From Cylindrodendrum hubeiense (Eukaryota; Ascomycota; Sordariomycetes; Hypocreales; Nectriaceae): a stretch of DNA of 50,136 bases. Made by a program: the position numbers and the translations under genes. The notes under the pieces are model-generated. The model worked only from the letters and a program-made list of their open reading frames with translations. It ran no database searches and was not told where the DNA came from. The DNA is taken from positions 1 to 50,136 of the forward strand of contig JAANBB010000299.1 in NCBI GenBank assembly GCA_014621425.1, in the 5' to 3' direction. Shown here piece by piece: positions 1 through 12,114 of this stretch (positions within the stretch are counted from its first letter, which is position 1; every line of letters begins with the position of its first letter).

Positions 1-906
1 TGATCTCTGGTGTCTCCATGTTTGTTCTTTGAGTGTGTTTTCTCAAAGATCGGTGAAATGGCGGAGAGAGGTTGGGATACCACCTCCTCGTTTAGCCACG
101 TAGCGATATACTCCATCCCGTGGCCCTTATCAAAGTCTCTCCGCATCGGGCCTCCCCGCGCTGAGCGGGGCTCTCCCCGCCGAGATGACGGCCATGATCA
201 CGATAGCCCAATGAGGGCAGACATGGCGTAGGACGCGGTGTAGACATCGCCAATGACTGACTGGATGTAGTTCAATAGACATTCTGGAATGGACCCCCCC
301 GTGTACAGCATATTTATTCGGTTTCCGAGTGCTATTGTGCAGCAGCAGTATCGAGCTTCACAGGCCCAGATCGCACCCTCTTTCACATGTCAAAGATCCC
401 CATCCAAAACCACGTATCAGCCAAACCCCTTAGAAATAAACTACAGGTAGATGAAGTAAGGAAAAATAAACAGTACCTTTATGGTTGTTGCCTTTTAGAC
501 TGAGATAATGTTGTGGTGGAAGTGTCACCGAGGCTAGTATAAATCACCTGTTCAAAGCAACACGCACTTTGTATATAGGACTACTCAATTACTATATGTA
601 CCCTGCATTATCGGATGGTATCTCGTATCTAATCGTATTCACTGGCCCGATATTGCCGTCATGACCATCATTGATCCATTCCCTTCCTCCCCAACCACGT
701 TCCATCCCCGCGCCTTATCGTAAGAACAGCGTAATTAGCCAACTCCGAACTCATCGCTCACGCAAATTGGTCATGATGGTTCTCAGAAACCCCCCTAAAA
801 AGACCAAGGAAAATCCCGTTCCCTCATGCATCGTTCTAACACTGATTCGAGAACTCCCAAACAAATATTACCCCATCCTCTACGAGGCGCTTATACATCG
901 CAGCCT
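1..906. other. Intergenic, 3' flank of the MAPKKK gene
   Basis: No coding region could be supported. The open frames here are short and show neither family resemblance nor splice-linked continuation. The stretch next to 906 is the expected 3' untranslated region and terminator zone of the minus-strand MAPKKK gene. A small perfect GC hairpin (6-bp stem, 5-nt loop) lies at 154-170; a function for it is not supported. Confidence 0.6.
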
Positions 907-3900
907 CTAGTAGAACCCCTCGGCTCCCATGCCTCTGCTCGACATCGAAGCTACCGTCGGAGTTGACTGGGCGGACCCGCTGGTGTCGCTCGGGGTGGCT
1001 GGCTCCACGACCTGGCTTCGAATGGAGATTATCCAGTCGTGCTGAAGTAGCTCGACGGCCGTTGCTCGGTTTCGAGGATCCCGCGCAAAGCATCTCTTCA
1101 AGAAGTCCATTCCCTGAGGGCTCAGCTGATCGGGCGATGGCAGCTGGGGTGGGTTACCTTGCGCAATGTTGTACATGATTGCCCACTCGTTATCAAGGTT
1201 GGCCCATGGTCTTCTGCCAGTAGCCATCTCTAGGATGACACAGCCGAGAGACCAAATATCCACGGACCCAGGCTTTCCAGGGTTCTCCCCTTTGATCACT
1301 TCCGGTGACATGTACATTGGCGTTCCCGTCATCGATCGATTTGCCTGTGAACTACTGTGTCCGTCTGCCGCTAGTGTGCGGCCCTGGCGAGCAATAACTT
1401 TGGCTGCGCCGAAATCGACGTACTTGATAATGCCGTTATGGTCGAGGAGAATATCTTGATGTTCGGTTAGCTTGTGTGGCAAATTTATCCAACAATTGAC
1501 AGGCTGGCACTTACTTTCTGGCTTGATGTCTCGATGAGCAATGCCACTCTCGTGAAGGTAAACGAGACCTTCGAGTAGCTGGAGAGCATATACCATAATG
1601 ACTTGTTCATCCTCAATTCGACCATGTTCCAACAGGTTAGACAGAGATCCACCAGAGCAGAACTCCATGAAAATGTAAACCCGGTCTCGGTGCACTTCGA
1701 TGCCGTAATATGATACCACGTTGGGGTGGTCTAGGACCTCGAGTACGCCCATTTCTTCTCGAATCTGCTCGGCAATGGTAGGGATCAGTTTGGGATCCTG
1801 GAGTCGTATCTCCTTGACCGCCATCAAATGGCCCGTGTCGAGGTTCATAGCCGCGTAGACGTTGCCAAACGTCCCGCCTCCCACGAAGTGACCCTGTTGC
1901 CAACGCATCGTAACATTGGTCGCAGACGATGAAAGATAGGCCAGGGAACGGTCTACTTCATTGTTGCCCTCAAGCACCCGTCCTAGTGCCTGTCGTTCGG
2001 CCTCCTTGTCTCGACGGAAGTCATCCACCTTTTCCAATTCGTCCATGCGTTGCTCCGTGATACACTTGGAGGCTTCCTCGTCGCTTAACATTCTGTTCTT
2101 GTCGAGTTTTCTGAATTGTCCCACCAGTGCCTCGATCCGCTCCTTCTCAGCTTGGGCAGCCAGGTTTGACCTCGCGCCCATGATGTCGAAGTGTGAAATG
2201 AGCAGGGCCATGCAGCCCGCAACCTTGGATCTGAGTTTTGTGTACTCATCCTCGCCGAGCGCCAGAATATGGCGTCCCAGCGTCATGCCCATGGCAAACT
2301 CGAGCGCCAGGACCGCCCAACGGAATGTCTTCCTGTCCGACGCCACACAGTCGTCGCATATAAAGCTGACCCAATCCAGTGCCAGTTTCGTCAGCTTGAG
2401 ATTGTTCATCTGGCGCCTGTTGCTATCCATGTAGAGCAACGATCGTTGACCGAATTCCGTAGCGAAGACGAAACATGTCTGGATGAGTTCTTGACAGTCT
2501 TTGCCCTCGGCTTGCTTTCGGACAATCTCGACACTGTCCATGAAGGTGTTGGAGAGCTTGTAGGCAACTCTCCTCAGCTCGGTCAGTCGCGTGTTGACTT
2601 TGTGAATGTTGGACCTTGATTCCTGTACAAGATCCACGTGCATGTCTACAGCGTCCAGAAACGCCCGTCGAGCCTCAGGCAAAGCCTGCGGGCCCGAAGC
2701 ACAGAGACGGATGTGTCCGCGCTTCAGGTCAATGTTTTGCTCTCGTAGTGTCACTGGAATAACCTCTCCGAACCAATTCAGAGGATCTTCCGGACGAAGG
2801 ATGAGTACGTATTGCTCCCCAAGTTCGTCAGGGAACTGATCCTTGGACGTAATAGCCATCATGGTTTGGATGTCTTCCAGTCTATCACGAAGCTCTGGGG
2901 ATGCAATGACGTATGTGTTGTCCTGCTCGAAACCGCCAGTGTCCACCTGGAAGTGTCCTGATGCAACAAGTTGATCATAGAACTTCTGCATCGTCTCCGG
3001 AGGGAATGAAATGCTAAAATCCGAAGCGTGCTCGTAGTTGTCGCTCAACATGCGGGTAAAACGTTGGAGCATTCTCTGCCGAACGCGGACAGAGTCGAGA
3101 CAGGCTTTATATCGCTTGCTCATTTCAGCGGGGCTTTCTTTGGGCTTCACCTGCAGCTCCTTCTCGAAGGTTTGACTCAGTCGGTTCAAGGCCTTGAAGG
3201 TAAGCGAGCTGAATTGTTCTGCAACCTCGATATGGCCGCGGTGTAGGTGACTGCCGATTTCATTGGCGAAGTCCCACTCTTGGAACAGGAGTTCGGCTTC
3301 CTTGAAGGTGTTCTTGTTGCCACTAAGCTTCCAGTTGAGCATCTTGAAATAATATTTCAAAGCCTCCAGAACGACCTGGTCGAAGGACTCATCGATGCAA
3401 GGGGGCAGGTCCCAGCCAGGTTCTGGGTTGGCAATAGAAGTGCACTCCAGCTTGATTCGGATGGCGAACTTGAGAAGGAGCTGGAACTGGGATATCATTT
3501 GGTCTTGCATGAGTGGATTTTGCTGAGCAGATTCCTTAACTCTCCTCGCGTAGGCAAGACGTGTCCGGGTGATCTCTTCAATAAGACGAGACGGAAAACT
3601 AATCAAGGTAAGAAGCTCCTCCAAATAGGGTGGTAGGTGACGTTTGCGGAATGGTGCCGAGTGTCCGATGAGGGTGTCCTTGGCTTTGCTAATAATGGTA
3701 GATATCGGAACAAGCATTCCTTTCTGTGTAGAATTGTCGTCATCGTCGTATAGAGATTGGAGTCCATCCTCCTTCATCAAACGATCAAGGAAGGAGGTTT
3801 CATCACTGTTGATTCCGTTCACGGCTGGTGAACGTTGTTTGGTCCGAGTGAAGTCCAACTCGTCGTTTCCAACCCACTTCTTCAAAATACCTAGTTCGGT

Positions 3901-5046
3901 ATTGATCATCTCGTTGGTGTTGTACCACGACATAATCGACCCGTATGCCTCTCTGAACAAGGGTGTATCGGCCGATTTGTGCTCTGCAGCAAGAGATTGC
4001 CAGGAAGGGTAGAGATATTCGCATTTCTCGATCTTCTCCACCATGTCCTTGACTTGCTCGTATGGGGGTTTCCCGACTTCGCTCTCTCCTTTGACCTGGA
4101 AGTTGATGATCTCCTCCAGGGTGCGGTCCAGGGTGGAACGGGCTTCCTCAACCATACGTCTCTGCACCGGAACATGTCTGCCACAAACCTTGGAGCGAAT
4201 TCCAAGCCATAGTTCTGACTTGTGAGCCGTCTTGCCGACTTGCTGGTCCGAGGATCCGATCAGTCGCTTCTTCTCCTGCCGGACAACATCACCAGTCAAG
4301 ACTGCCTCCAACATTCCGTGCCACTCGAGCCGTTCACGGTTTTCTGGATCTTTCAAGTCTTCCTCGGTTGGTGAAAGGTTATCGTTGCCGTAGAACATGA
4401 TGGTTTCTTGGTCGAATCGGTCATCGAATGGGCCTTCCGATGAAGGAGTCTCTCCTTCAGAGTCCGAGTCGTTCCCGTTCATGCTCTGGTATGATGAGAA
4501 GTACTCGCCCGCGTAGTCATGCCGAAGCTTCTGGACGTAAGCGCGCTCCTGCGCACGGAACCTGCTATCGGCTTGTCGTGGACGTGTCTTGGACGACGAT
4601 CGGATGGATTCGGTGAAAACTGGTGTAGCCTGGGGATAGCCGGGCATTCTTGAAGGTGCGGGATTGTATGTGCTCGATGGGGTCCTCGCTGGTCCCAAGG
4701 GCCGCTGTGGCCAGCTTCCATTGGTATAGGGAGCAACCTCATCACCGGCACTGTTGCGTTGACTCTTGGTGGTGCCATTCACCACCGTGCCGGGAGGCAG
4801 GGATGTCATCGACCCAGTATGGCTGGCTGTTTCGGCGTATCGAGCGATGTTTCCCAGGTCATCGTAACGCTCGGCGTGCGGGTCGCCATTGGATTCGCCT
4901 GAAGCCTCGCGCCGGTGGCTCTTGTTCTTTTCGGTGCGAGCCTCTTCCTCGGTGCCCGAGAAGCGGACAGCTCGCGGCGAGGAGTCGGTCATGGTGGCGG
5001 GTGATGTCCAACCAGCGCCGGGGTGGAGGTGGATGCTGAAAGCCAC
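907..5046 (-). CDS. sskB: HOG-pathway MAP kinase kinase kinase (SskB/Ssk2/Os-4 type)
   Basis: Serine/threonine MAPKKK. In fungi this family receives the two-component phosphorelay signal through the Ssk1 response regulator and phosphorylates the MAPKK Pbs2 in osmotic and oxidative stress; this role is family knowledge. Exons are complement(join(907..1454, 1515..5046)), giving 1359 residues. The 60-nt intron 1455-1514 keeps the frame; removing it restores HRDIKPEN. The kinase domain starts near residue 1047 and holds a glycine loop (GGGTFGNVY), MAVKEI lysine, HRDIKPEN catalytic loop, DFGAAK, the activation segment ending GTPMYMSPE, and DIWSLGCVILEMATGRRPW. About 1000 residues of conserved regulatory region precede it, with a disordered first 200. 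Length matches the family (about 1300-1370). A second in-frame ATG at 4992 (MTDSSPRAVRF) may be the true start. It lies alone on its strand, with a long upstream intergenic region. Confidence 0.95.
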   Translation of the reverse strand: MAFSIHLHPGAGWTSPATMTDSSPRAVRFSGTEEEARTEKNKSHRREASGESNGDPHAERYDDLGNIARYAETASHTGSMTSLPPGTVVNGTTKSQRNSAGDEVAPYTNGSWPQRPLGPARTPSSTYNPAPSRMPGYPQATPVFTESIRSSSKTRPRQADSRFRAQERAYVQKLRHDYAGEYFSSYQSMNGNDSDSEGETPSSEGPFDDRFDQETIMFYGNDNLSPTEEDLKDPENRERLEWHGMLEAVLTGDVVRQEKKRLIGSSDQQVGKTAHKSELWLGIRSKVCGRHVPVQRRMVEEARSTLDRTLEEIINFQVKGESEVGKPPYEQVKDMVEKIEKCEYLYPSWQSLAAEHKSADTPLFREAYGSIMSWYNTNEMINTELGILKKWVGNDELDFTRTKQRSPAVNGINSDETSFLDRLMKEDGLQSLYDDDDNSTQKGMLVPISTIISKAKDTLIGHSAPFRKRHLPPYLEELLTLISFPSRLIEEITRTRLAYARRVKESAQQNPLMQDQMISQFQLLLKFAIRIKLECTSIANPEPGWDLPPCIDESFDQVVLEALKYYFKMLNWKLSGNKNTFKEAELLFQEWDFANEIGSHLHRGHIEVAEQFSSLTFKALNRLSQTFEKELQVKPKESPAEMSKRYKACLDSVRVRQRMLQRFTRMLSDNYEHASDFSISFPPETMQKFYDQLVASGHFQVDTGGFEQDNTYVIASPELRDRLEDIQTMMAITSKDQFPDELGEQYVLILRPEDPLNWFGEVIPVTLREQNIDLKRGHIRLCASGPQALPEARRAFLDAVDMHVDLVQESRSNIHKVNTRLTELRRVAYKLSNTFMDSVEIVRKQAEGKDCQELIQTCFVFATEFGQRSLLYMDSNRRQMNNLKLTKLALDWVSFICDDCVASDRKTFRWAVLALEFAMGMTLGRHILALGEDEYTKLRSKVAGCMALLISHFDIMGARSNLAAQAEKERIEALVGQFRKLDKNRMLSDEEASKCITEQRMDELEKVDDFRRDKEAERQALGRVLEGNNEVDRSLAYLSSSATNVTMRWQQGHFVGGGTFGNVYAAMNLDTGHLMAVKEIRLQDPKLIPTIAEQIREEMGVLEVLDHPNVVSYYGIEVHRDRVYIFMEFCSGGSLSNLLEHGRIEDEQVIMVYALQLLEGLVYLHESGIAHRDIKPESKCQPVNCWINLPHKLTEHQDILLDHNGIIKYVDFGAAKVIARQGRTLAADGHSSSQANRSMTGTPMYMSPEVIKGENPGKPGSVDIWSLGCVILEMATGRRPWANLDNEWAIMYNIAQGNPPQLPSPDQLSPQGMDFLKRCFARDPRNRATAVELLQHDWIISIRSQVVEPATPSDTSGSAQSTPTVASMSSRGMGAEGFY

Positions 5047-8000
5047 TCAGCGGCGCGTCTGGGCTCGGTCCTCGGTCGCGGTAATGGGGTCGGCGGAAAC
5101 GATGGAATAGAGCATGTGGGAGATGGAGGCGCTGATGCTCGAGATACCAGCAGGCTGATTATGATGGACCGAATATGGCCATGGGGTGAGGGGGTATGGA
5201 GCTGGAGGGGAGCTCTATTGGAGGATCATGATGGATTGCATCGAGTGGTTGGATCAGGCTCGATAAACCCATCCGCTTGCGAGCAAGGTAAATTTACGGC
5301 AGTGGCGAGGCTTGCGTGCTCGTGATTGGTCCCCCTTCTACATGGCTTGCGCGGATAGGACCGGGTGTTGAGAATTGCATGTGGCTGGATTGTGGCGCGA
5401 CTCGCCACACTTGTGGCTGTTCGCGTTGTGGCGGTGTGCTCCTCAGCCACAGGTATGAACACCACACTCTCTCTCCGGATCGTGATAATCTCAACATCTC
5501 AACGCCAGAAAAAAAAGCTGTCAGATAACTACGGAGTAGCGTGGAACGAGACCGGCACGCAATACAGATTATCCGTTTATCATGCGCGGGATATACCGTT
5601 AGAGTGAATTAGCTTTGAAGACGGATTCATGAGGCGTCTCTCCATACCCCTTGAAGCATGGCTGAAATCATGATCAACCGGTATAATGGTGGCACTTCGG
5701 CACTTCCTGTGCCGGAACGTTGGTAAGTTATTAGTGATGTTGGTAGTTTTCAAGCCTACCTCGATTCCCGTAAGTGAGGAGCTACCCTGCACTGCAAGCG
5801 TCAGACAATACGATGCATGGCGTTTGGAAGCTTTGACCTATATTGGTTCAGACCACATTTTAGCAGTGTGGAGAGAAGAGGCATACTGCCCTGGATCTAC
5901 ATCCTACCCTGAAGCTTAGCCTGTCTCGAACGGAACCTTATGCATGGCTTGGGAGAGATCGTCGTGGAGACCTGAAAATGACAATTTCAGGAGAACCAGC
6001 AAGGTGGTTTGACCAGACGCCACGTCCCAGGAGAGAGGAGACGGGACGACGGGACGGGGCGCTTCCTGTTCGCGGCCTGGCTATTCTCACAATTTCTCGG
6101 TCAGAAAAGTCTCGGAGCCCTCGGAATGGTGACAAGAAATTGCCACGCTAAAGTACGAGTCTTGATGCGGCAGACCTGCATTGAAGAGACCGAAGTCTGC
6201 GACACAGCGGCCGAGAACCGTTGAAACATTTGAAAAATTATTCGGTCCGTTTCCGGCAACGATTGTATACTTCTATGAGCATTCTGTTGCAACTTCACCC
6301 ACATGTGACTGAGATATCTTGGGCAAATTCTTTCAGAATCCCGCTGGTTAATGTTGCAAACGTTCCCCCATTGCACTAGGCAAAGCCCATTTGACTTTGG
6401 CTTCGACTTCGGTTACGAGTGCCCAGAAATGTAAAGGCCTCGGGATACTTGGGTCGTCGGAATCGGTAAATAAGCCGGAGCGCGCGCGACATGCACAAGC
6501 CGCCTTAATCAAGAGACTAAGCTAGGTGAAACTCTGGAGGGCGCTTTGACCCAATGTCGACGGCCGATTCTGGTAAGGAGACGATGGAGACGGTCAGAAG
6601 TAGACTAAAAGTAGAAGAACCGGGGACGAATGCCGAGTTTCCAATTGCTTGCCGAACAAGCCTGCATCTGCGGGAGCGATGCCAACGGGAGGGAATGGTT
6701 TAATCACTCCCGTCCGCGCCAGTATCAGTCCTGTTGGATGTCAGCCAGGACACAGACCTCTGTGGTTTTGCACGTGGCCAAGGTGGTCAGTTCCCAGCAT
6801 CAAAGCTCGTGAGAGGCACGCTAAGGTAATGGAAGCAGCTCGGTGCCAATCAGACAGAGGAGCGGAACAAGCTGACAATCCGGATGCATTCATCGGTCTA
6901 GAGGGGCGTCGCCTGATTCAATTACTAATTCCCTTCAGCCGGCCGCAGATCGGACGGAGAAGCTGACATGAGAAGGATCATGTATTCGTACATTGTACGT
7001 AGTAGAAGCTCGGAGTCCTTCAATTCGGTTGGCGAAATGCAAAGGACGGGTAACAAACAAGGTACTTTCAACGGTTGTACCATGCTTCTTTAGCCCCATC
7101 ACGAAACACCACGCGGCCCTAACGCCAATTTGTGTCTAGGCGAAGCCAACAGAAGCCAGGTTATGCCCACTCATCTAACAGGGGTTGATCGAATGGAAGC
7201 TTCCGTGGGCTTCAGGAAAGGTTCGCCTCGGTCATGGGTGCCAACTAGTTGCTGGCGCCGTCGATGATATCTTGCTTTCCGGTCGAGCCAATAACCAACA
7301 GTGAAAGCCTAAAAGACTGCCCTGGGAGGGTAAGGGGGTCGGACAGGCGAGCAGGTAGGTACGAGACCCACGACAGTAATTGCAGTAGTGCATTTGCTAA
7401 CAAACCTGGCGCCATGTCTGGTCGTTAACCAGCAAAACTTGTAACGGATGACGATCTTGGCACCACTCCATCATCAACGAAGTCTGGGACGAATCTGCTA
7501 TCGGGTGATCACCCGCCACCCGCATACTAGAACAGGGGCAAACCCTTGTAAATGGGCACACGCCTTTCAGCTTGTTTGCTCGGATTTCTTGCTCAGATTT
7601 GCCACATCGCGTGGCGTACGCGTCCCAGGGGAATTTGAATATGCGGGCGGTGCTCGATAGATAGCATGATCCAATGTCATTCGACAGTAGTAGTATCCGT
7701 CTCGAATGATTACTGCTTCGACCGCACAGGCCAGGATTACCGTGCATGCATGCACCGAGATCTTACCAAGATGCCGTGCCAGCGTCTAGATCCCGGTTCC
7801 GGGTAGAGGGATGCTACCCTAGTTAGCCATGTCGTGAGTTGGAAGTTGGCTCAGAGACGGCAGCCGTGTTTGCAGGTGAAACGATGCGTCCGGGAAGGGA
7901 ACATTGTCTCGTTCAAGACGCTGATCTTCTGCACAGCCGAAGGAGCTATTCGATGTCCGGCTGCGGCTGTATCGAAAGATGATTTGCAAGGCCCGGTCTT

Positions 8001-11000
8001 GGTGCGGCTCTCCATGTACGTAGCTGGACCCGCGTCTTGTGCCGCTGGCCCCGCCGTCTCCGCCGTCTCCGCTGGCCCCGGGGGTGGACGGGGTGGACGG
8101 GGGTGGATGGGCGGTGCTCTTTACCCACTCTACGAATCCCGTACCATGTTAGAAGTACGACGGCAGAGCGGGCTTGGAGGGTGAATTATTGTAAGTAGTT
8201 TTCATTTTTGCGGCTCCAGACGATGAGATGCATGTCAAACGGCACCTGTGGCGCCAAGGTCCTAGCCCTGGCCAGGTTGGCGCTTGCGGGGCAACTCACT
8301 AGGCTGTCCCTGAGCTTTGAGCCCGGAATATCAAGTCGAATGGTGGCCGAAGAAGCCCAGAAGAGCACGGCCTGCCGTGTCGACTCGGTTGGAGGGGGAG
8401 AGGTTGGAGGGTTGTGATTATGATTGTGTGCCGGCGACTGGGCGGGGATGCTTGTACGCTACAATATAGGATGGCTTCGGATGATTCGGATAGAGTAGAC
8501 ACAGCACTGAGAATGAGCGAGGATGGGCGACACGGGACAAATTAAGGCCCGGCCAGAGAAGACGTAGTCGCGTGGGGTCGTGCGACCAGGTCCAGGCTAG
8601 GGCTGATAGATGATGGTAGAGGCGTGCGAGGCGCACTCGGGTAGCAGAGAGACTGTAGGTACCCGGCCCCGGCTCTGCCCCGGTTGTCACATGTATGTGG
8701 AGGCTCACTGGCTCAGATTCTCACCCCGGATTTGGGCTTAGGTGACAGGCCTTGTGTTTGGGGCGGACGCCGCTGGGGACTCAGGCCGCGGGTTTCGAGC
8801 TGGTGGGCCCTGGCTGTGTTGCGACTGGCGACCAGCGCATTGTGATGGCCTTCGCCTGAACGGGCAGCGACGGGGGTGTTCCTGACAATGGGATGGACAT
8901 GGCCGCATGGTAAATCGTTGCTGATCAACGTGCCTGGGCCTGGCCCTGAACACGATACCGACACCGAACGGCCGGTGACTAGGGGCCATGTTATGTTGGG
9001 ATGTGTGATGTGTGATTGAGCGAGACGGCCATCTCGCCATCTCACCATCTCGCTATCCCTAGGGTCGGAACGAGGAGGATAGTGGAGCAATAGTCTCATT
9101 TGTCGGACGTGCCAGGTGCAGGCCCTGTCGGAAGTAATTATGCAGCCGCCGCCAACGAGACGGCGCATTGCTTGGGCCAAGGCGACCCGGAGACCTCCTA
9201 CATGCACAAGCATACTTGCAGGGATATATGAGTAGGACAGACTGTCTAGTGATCTGAGGGAAAACGTGGCAAGTGGAGGCATTGCAAAAGTCGTGCTGCG
9301 GCGTGGGGAGGCAAGTCGCCGATTAGCCCCGGTGCGGTCAGGAAAAAAGCAAGCAAACAAGCACAGCTGCCGAGGAATCCATAATCGGCGACGGGAGGCA
9401 GGAGTGGCACCCGGGTGCTGACAACTCCTTCCCGCGCCGGAGTGAGTTGGAAGTCGTAGATACCTCAATTGCAGAGAGCGGGCAAATGGTAAAGGAAGGT
9501 ATGGAGCCGGTTGTAACTTGCGCAATCTTCTCTGTTACTCCACCATGGCAAGCTTGTGCAGGTCGCAGCTCATGGGATGGACCCCAGGAATCACACAACC
9601 ACACAATCACACACAAGTCCTCAAACCACCACGCCCGTCGCCTTTCCACTGGTAACACCACATTGAATCTCGACCGGTCGACCGGTTGACCCCTTCATAC
9701 AATCCTGCACTGAACAGGGGATCGGGAACAGGGGACTGGCAACGGGGAAACGCGCCACGGGTATGAGGTGGTTGTACCATTCGGCACGAAATGCACTTGC
9801 CATATAGTATGAAACTACTGCGGACGTACGAACAAACAAGAGAGCTCCGGTTTGCAGGGCCTCGATGCCTTTGGACGCTACCACCCCCTGTGTTCGTCTG
9901 AAGAATTGCAAATAGCCCAGAGTTGTCCCCGTTGTCACTGTTGTCACTGGCGATCAACGGCGGCATCGACGCGGTGTTGGATTGGATTGGTGTTGTGACG
10001 AACCGCCCTGCGCCGCACTCCCGGATTCGCGGAACTCCTAACCCGGCCATACAGTTAGGTACGCTGTCGGTACTTGCATCGATGCGCGACCTCAAGGGTC
10101 TGGACGAGGATCGCGATGCTACCCTGAGGGTGTGATTTGCTGCCCTTGCTCGATAGCAAGCTCGTGCGCGAGGCGATAGGCACAGCCCTACTGAGCATAT
10201 TCCAAGCAGCGACGGAGTTTGGGTCTGGCTACAGCAGAGTCCTATGGGATTTGGATCTTCTAGCTTGATAGAAAAAACTTACCAATGCTCATGAGAATTC
10301 ATGGACGGCGGCACGGGACGGAGGCTAGTGCTCTGTACGCGGAGCTTCACCAAGCTCGACATGCCAAAGTAAGTCGGTGCATGGCAAAACCTGCCAAAAC
10401 CTGCCGGGGGCCCAAACTCACCTCTGTGGCGTTTGCCCTTGGATTCGCCATGGAGCAGAGGGGGGTGGTGATGGCACATACTATGGTGATATCAACAGCC
10501 AGCGGGAAGGGACACCGTTTGCCTAGGATAGGGTGGGTACTGGAATGCCACCCCACCGAGTTTGAGGTGCTCCCATCGTCGACGCCGTCAGGACGCCGTC
10601 TCAACATTCCCGGTCCAGGACTTGGCTCCGATACACCAGTACACCGGTACACACCGTGCCATCCGCAACAACATGTGGCCCTCCGTCTCCGTCCCCGTCC
10701 CTCGAGGTCAAGGATGAGGCCAGGTGAGGCCAGGTGAGGCGAGGCGAGACGAGGCGAGGTGAAAGGGCGGAACTCTGTGGTATGCGACCTGGTCTGTGCT
10801 ACTATTGCCGGTCCGTGTCCGGTATCCCAACCGAGACCTCACCATCCACGGTCATCCATGTGGAAGGAAGGGCAGACAGAAGCCGCAGCACGAAGCACGT
10901 CCTGCGTAGGGAGCACAGAGTGCTGTGCAGGCAGCGTGGGACAGGGGTCGGGGCCAGCTGCGGGCTGATGGTGCGTGCCCCCGAGCGCTGACGGGCTTCG

Positions 11001-11500
11001 ACGTCGATGGTAGACTCGCATTCAGAACCCGAAGGAGCCCAGCGTCCAACAAGCACAGCGCCATAAACCGAAGCCAATGCCACCAAGCCCGGAGCCCCGT
11101 CCAGAGCCCCGGCCCCGCGCGACGTCTGAGGGTACGTCGGCTCCTGGTACCATCGCTGCGCTTGCGCTTGGCCCCAGTGGTTCGAGAGTGTTGTCGGAGC
11201 CTACTACGCAGTAGGAGCCTAGGAGCCTGGGAGGCCTAATTTTGCCCCCCACTGGCTTGACTTGACGAACCCACTCTGCCGGCCGTGTGTACCGCTGTAC
11301 CAAGCCCGGACCTGGCAGGACTCAGCAGACTCGGGAGGACCAGACCAGACCAGACCCCGGGCCGCCAAGACACGTTTTCTCTCCCGTCCATCCCCCTCTC
11401 ATATGGAGGCAGCGTCATTGCTCCTCAGACATGGGCCAGGGCGACGATGGCTCACGGCAGCGGCAGCGCAGCGTCTCATCTCGGCCACCCGTGTCTTAAG
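5047..11500. other. Long gene-poor intergenic region
   Basis: About 6.4 kb in which I could not support a protein gene, tRNA, rRNA or transposon. Open frames here, the longest being 270 codons at 8713-9525 on the minus strand, have low-complexity Arg/Ser/Pro-rich translations without recognisable domains and look like chance frames in GC-rich DNA. The first few hundred bases must contain the MAPKKK promoter. A short purine-rich imperfect tandem repeat (GAGGC/CAGGT units) sits near 10715-10761. The region could hold noncoding transcripts or distant regulatory DNA for the small gene at 12115, but nothing in the sequence proves it. Confidence 0.5.
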
Positions 11501-11537
11501 GGCCCCGATGTCCGCATCCTTCACGACCACCTCTTTT

Positions 11538-11612
11538 CACACCTCACACCTCACGCCTTACGCCTCACGCCTCCATCCTCCATCCTCACGCCTCACGCGT
11601 CGTCTTGCACCC
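11538..11612. repeat. CT-rich imperfect direct repeats (CCTCACGCC-like)
   Basis: Several degenerate copies of a CCTCACGCC / CCTCACACC / CCTCCAT unit follow each other. The pyrimidine-rich strand faces the downstream small gene, as is common in promoters and leaders of well-expressed genes of filamentous fungi. The copies are imperfect, so this is a simple-sequence tract and not a mobile element. Confidence 0.5.
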
Positions 11613-11691
11613 CACCCTCCCCTTCATTCGTATCATGCTCTTAAGTGCCCGTTTGCCCTGACATCGCTTGCCTCCTGCCTGTCTTTTCTGG

Positions 11692-11697
11692 TATAAA
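11692..11697 (+). promoter_or_regulatory. Candidate TATA box of the small cysteine-rich gene
   Basis: TATAAA in a pyrimidine-rich context, about 420 bp upstream of the ATG at 12115. The intervening sequence is strongly CT-rich, as expected for a fungal leader. A second, weaker match (CATAAAA) lies near 11883. A leader intron is possible: donor GTGAGC at 12005, CTAAC at 12054, and acceptor CAG at 12071 or 12093. RNA data would be needed to place the transcription start. Confidence 0.35.
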
Positions 11698-12114
11698 CCC
11701 AACTCTTTCCTCAATCCTTCAACTTCCCACGGCATCATTGATCTACCTCTTATACACGCCGCCACCCACGCCACGAGGCCACTTTCACTTATGCCCAGTC
11801 ACTGTCGGCGCCAGTCTTATTTACTCACTCAACTCTTCCAACAACGAGGCATGCTGTCTCAATAGGCCTCATTTGCCTTGTCCATAAAACCCCAATCCCC
11901 CCGTATCCACGGCCCTTCTTTCAGTCTGCCTCTCGTCCCCTAGTGCAGACAGACATCCTCGAGGCCGCACTTCGCTCCGCTCCGCTCTACAACCCAAGCA
12001 TTTGGTGAGCTTGCCTGTTCCGGAAAGAGGCCAGCCACAAAATCATTCCAAGTCTAACAAGTCAATCCCAGTCCCTACCCATACCTACATCAGTCGATCG
12101 CAACATCAACAATC

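Noticed and set aside
154..170. Perfect GC hairpin CCCCGC/GCGGGG
   Set aside because: It is too short to call a terminator or RNA element in a eukaryotic genome, and has no context supporting a function.
198..386. 62-codon minus-strand frame with a hydrophobic tail
   Set aside because: It is short, without neighbouring exons that would extend it and without a recognised family.
8713..9525. 270-codon minus-strand open frame
   Set aside because: The translation is Arg/Ser/Pro-rich without recognisable domains, with overlapping frames on the other strand. It fits chance in GC-rich noncoding DNA.
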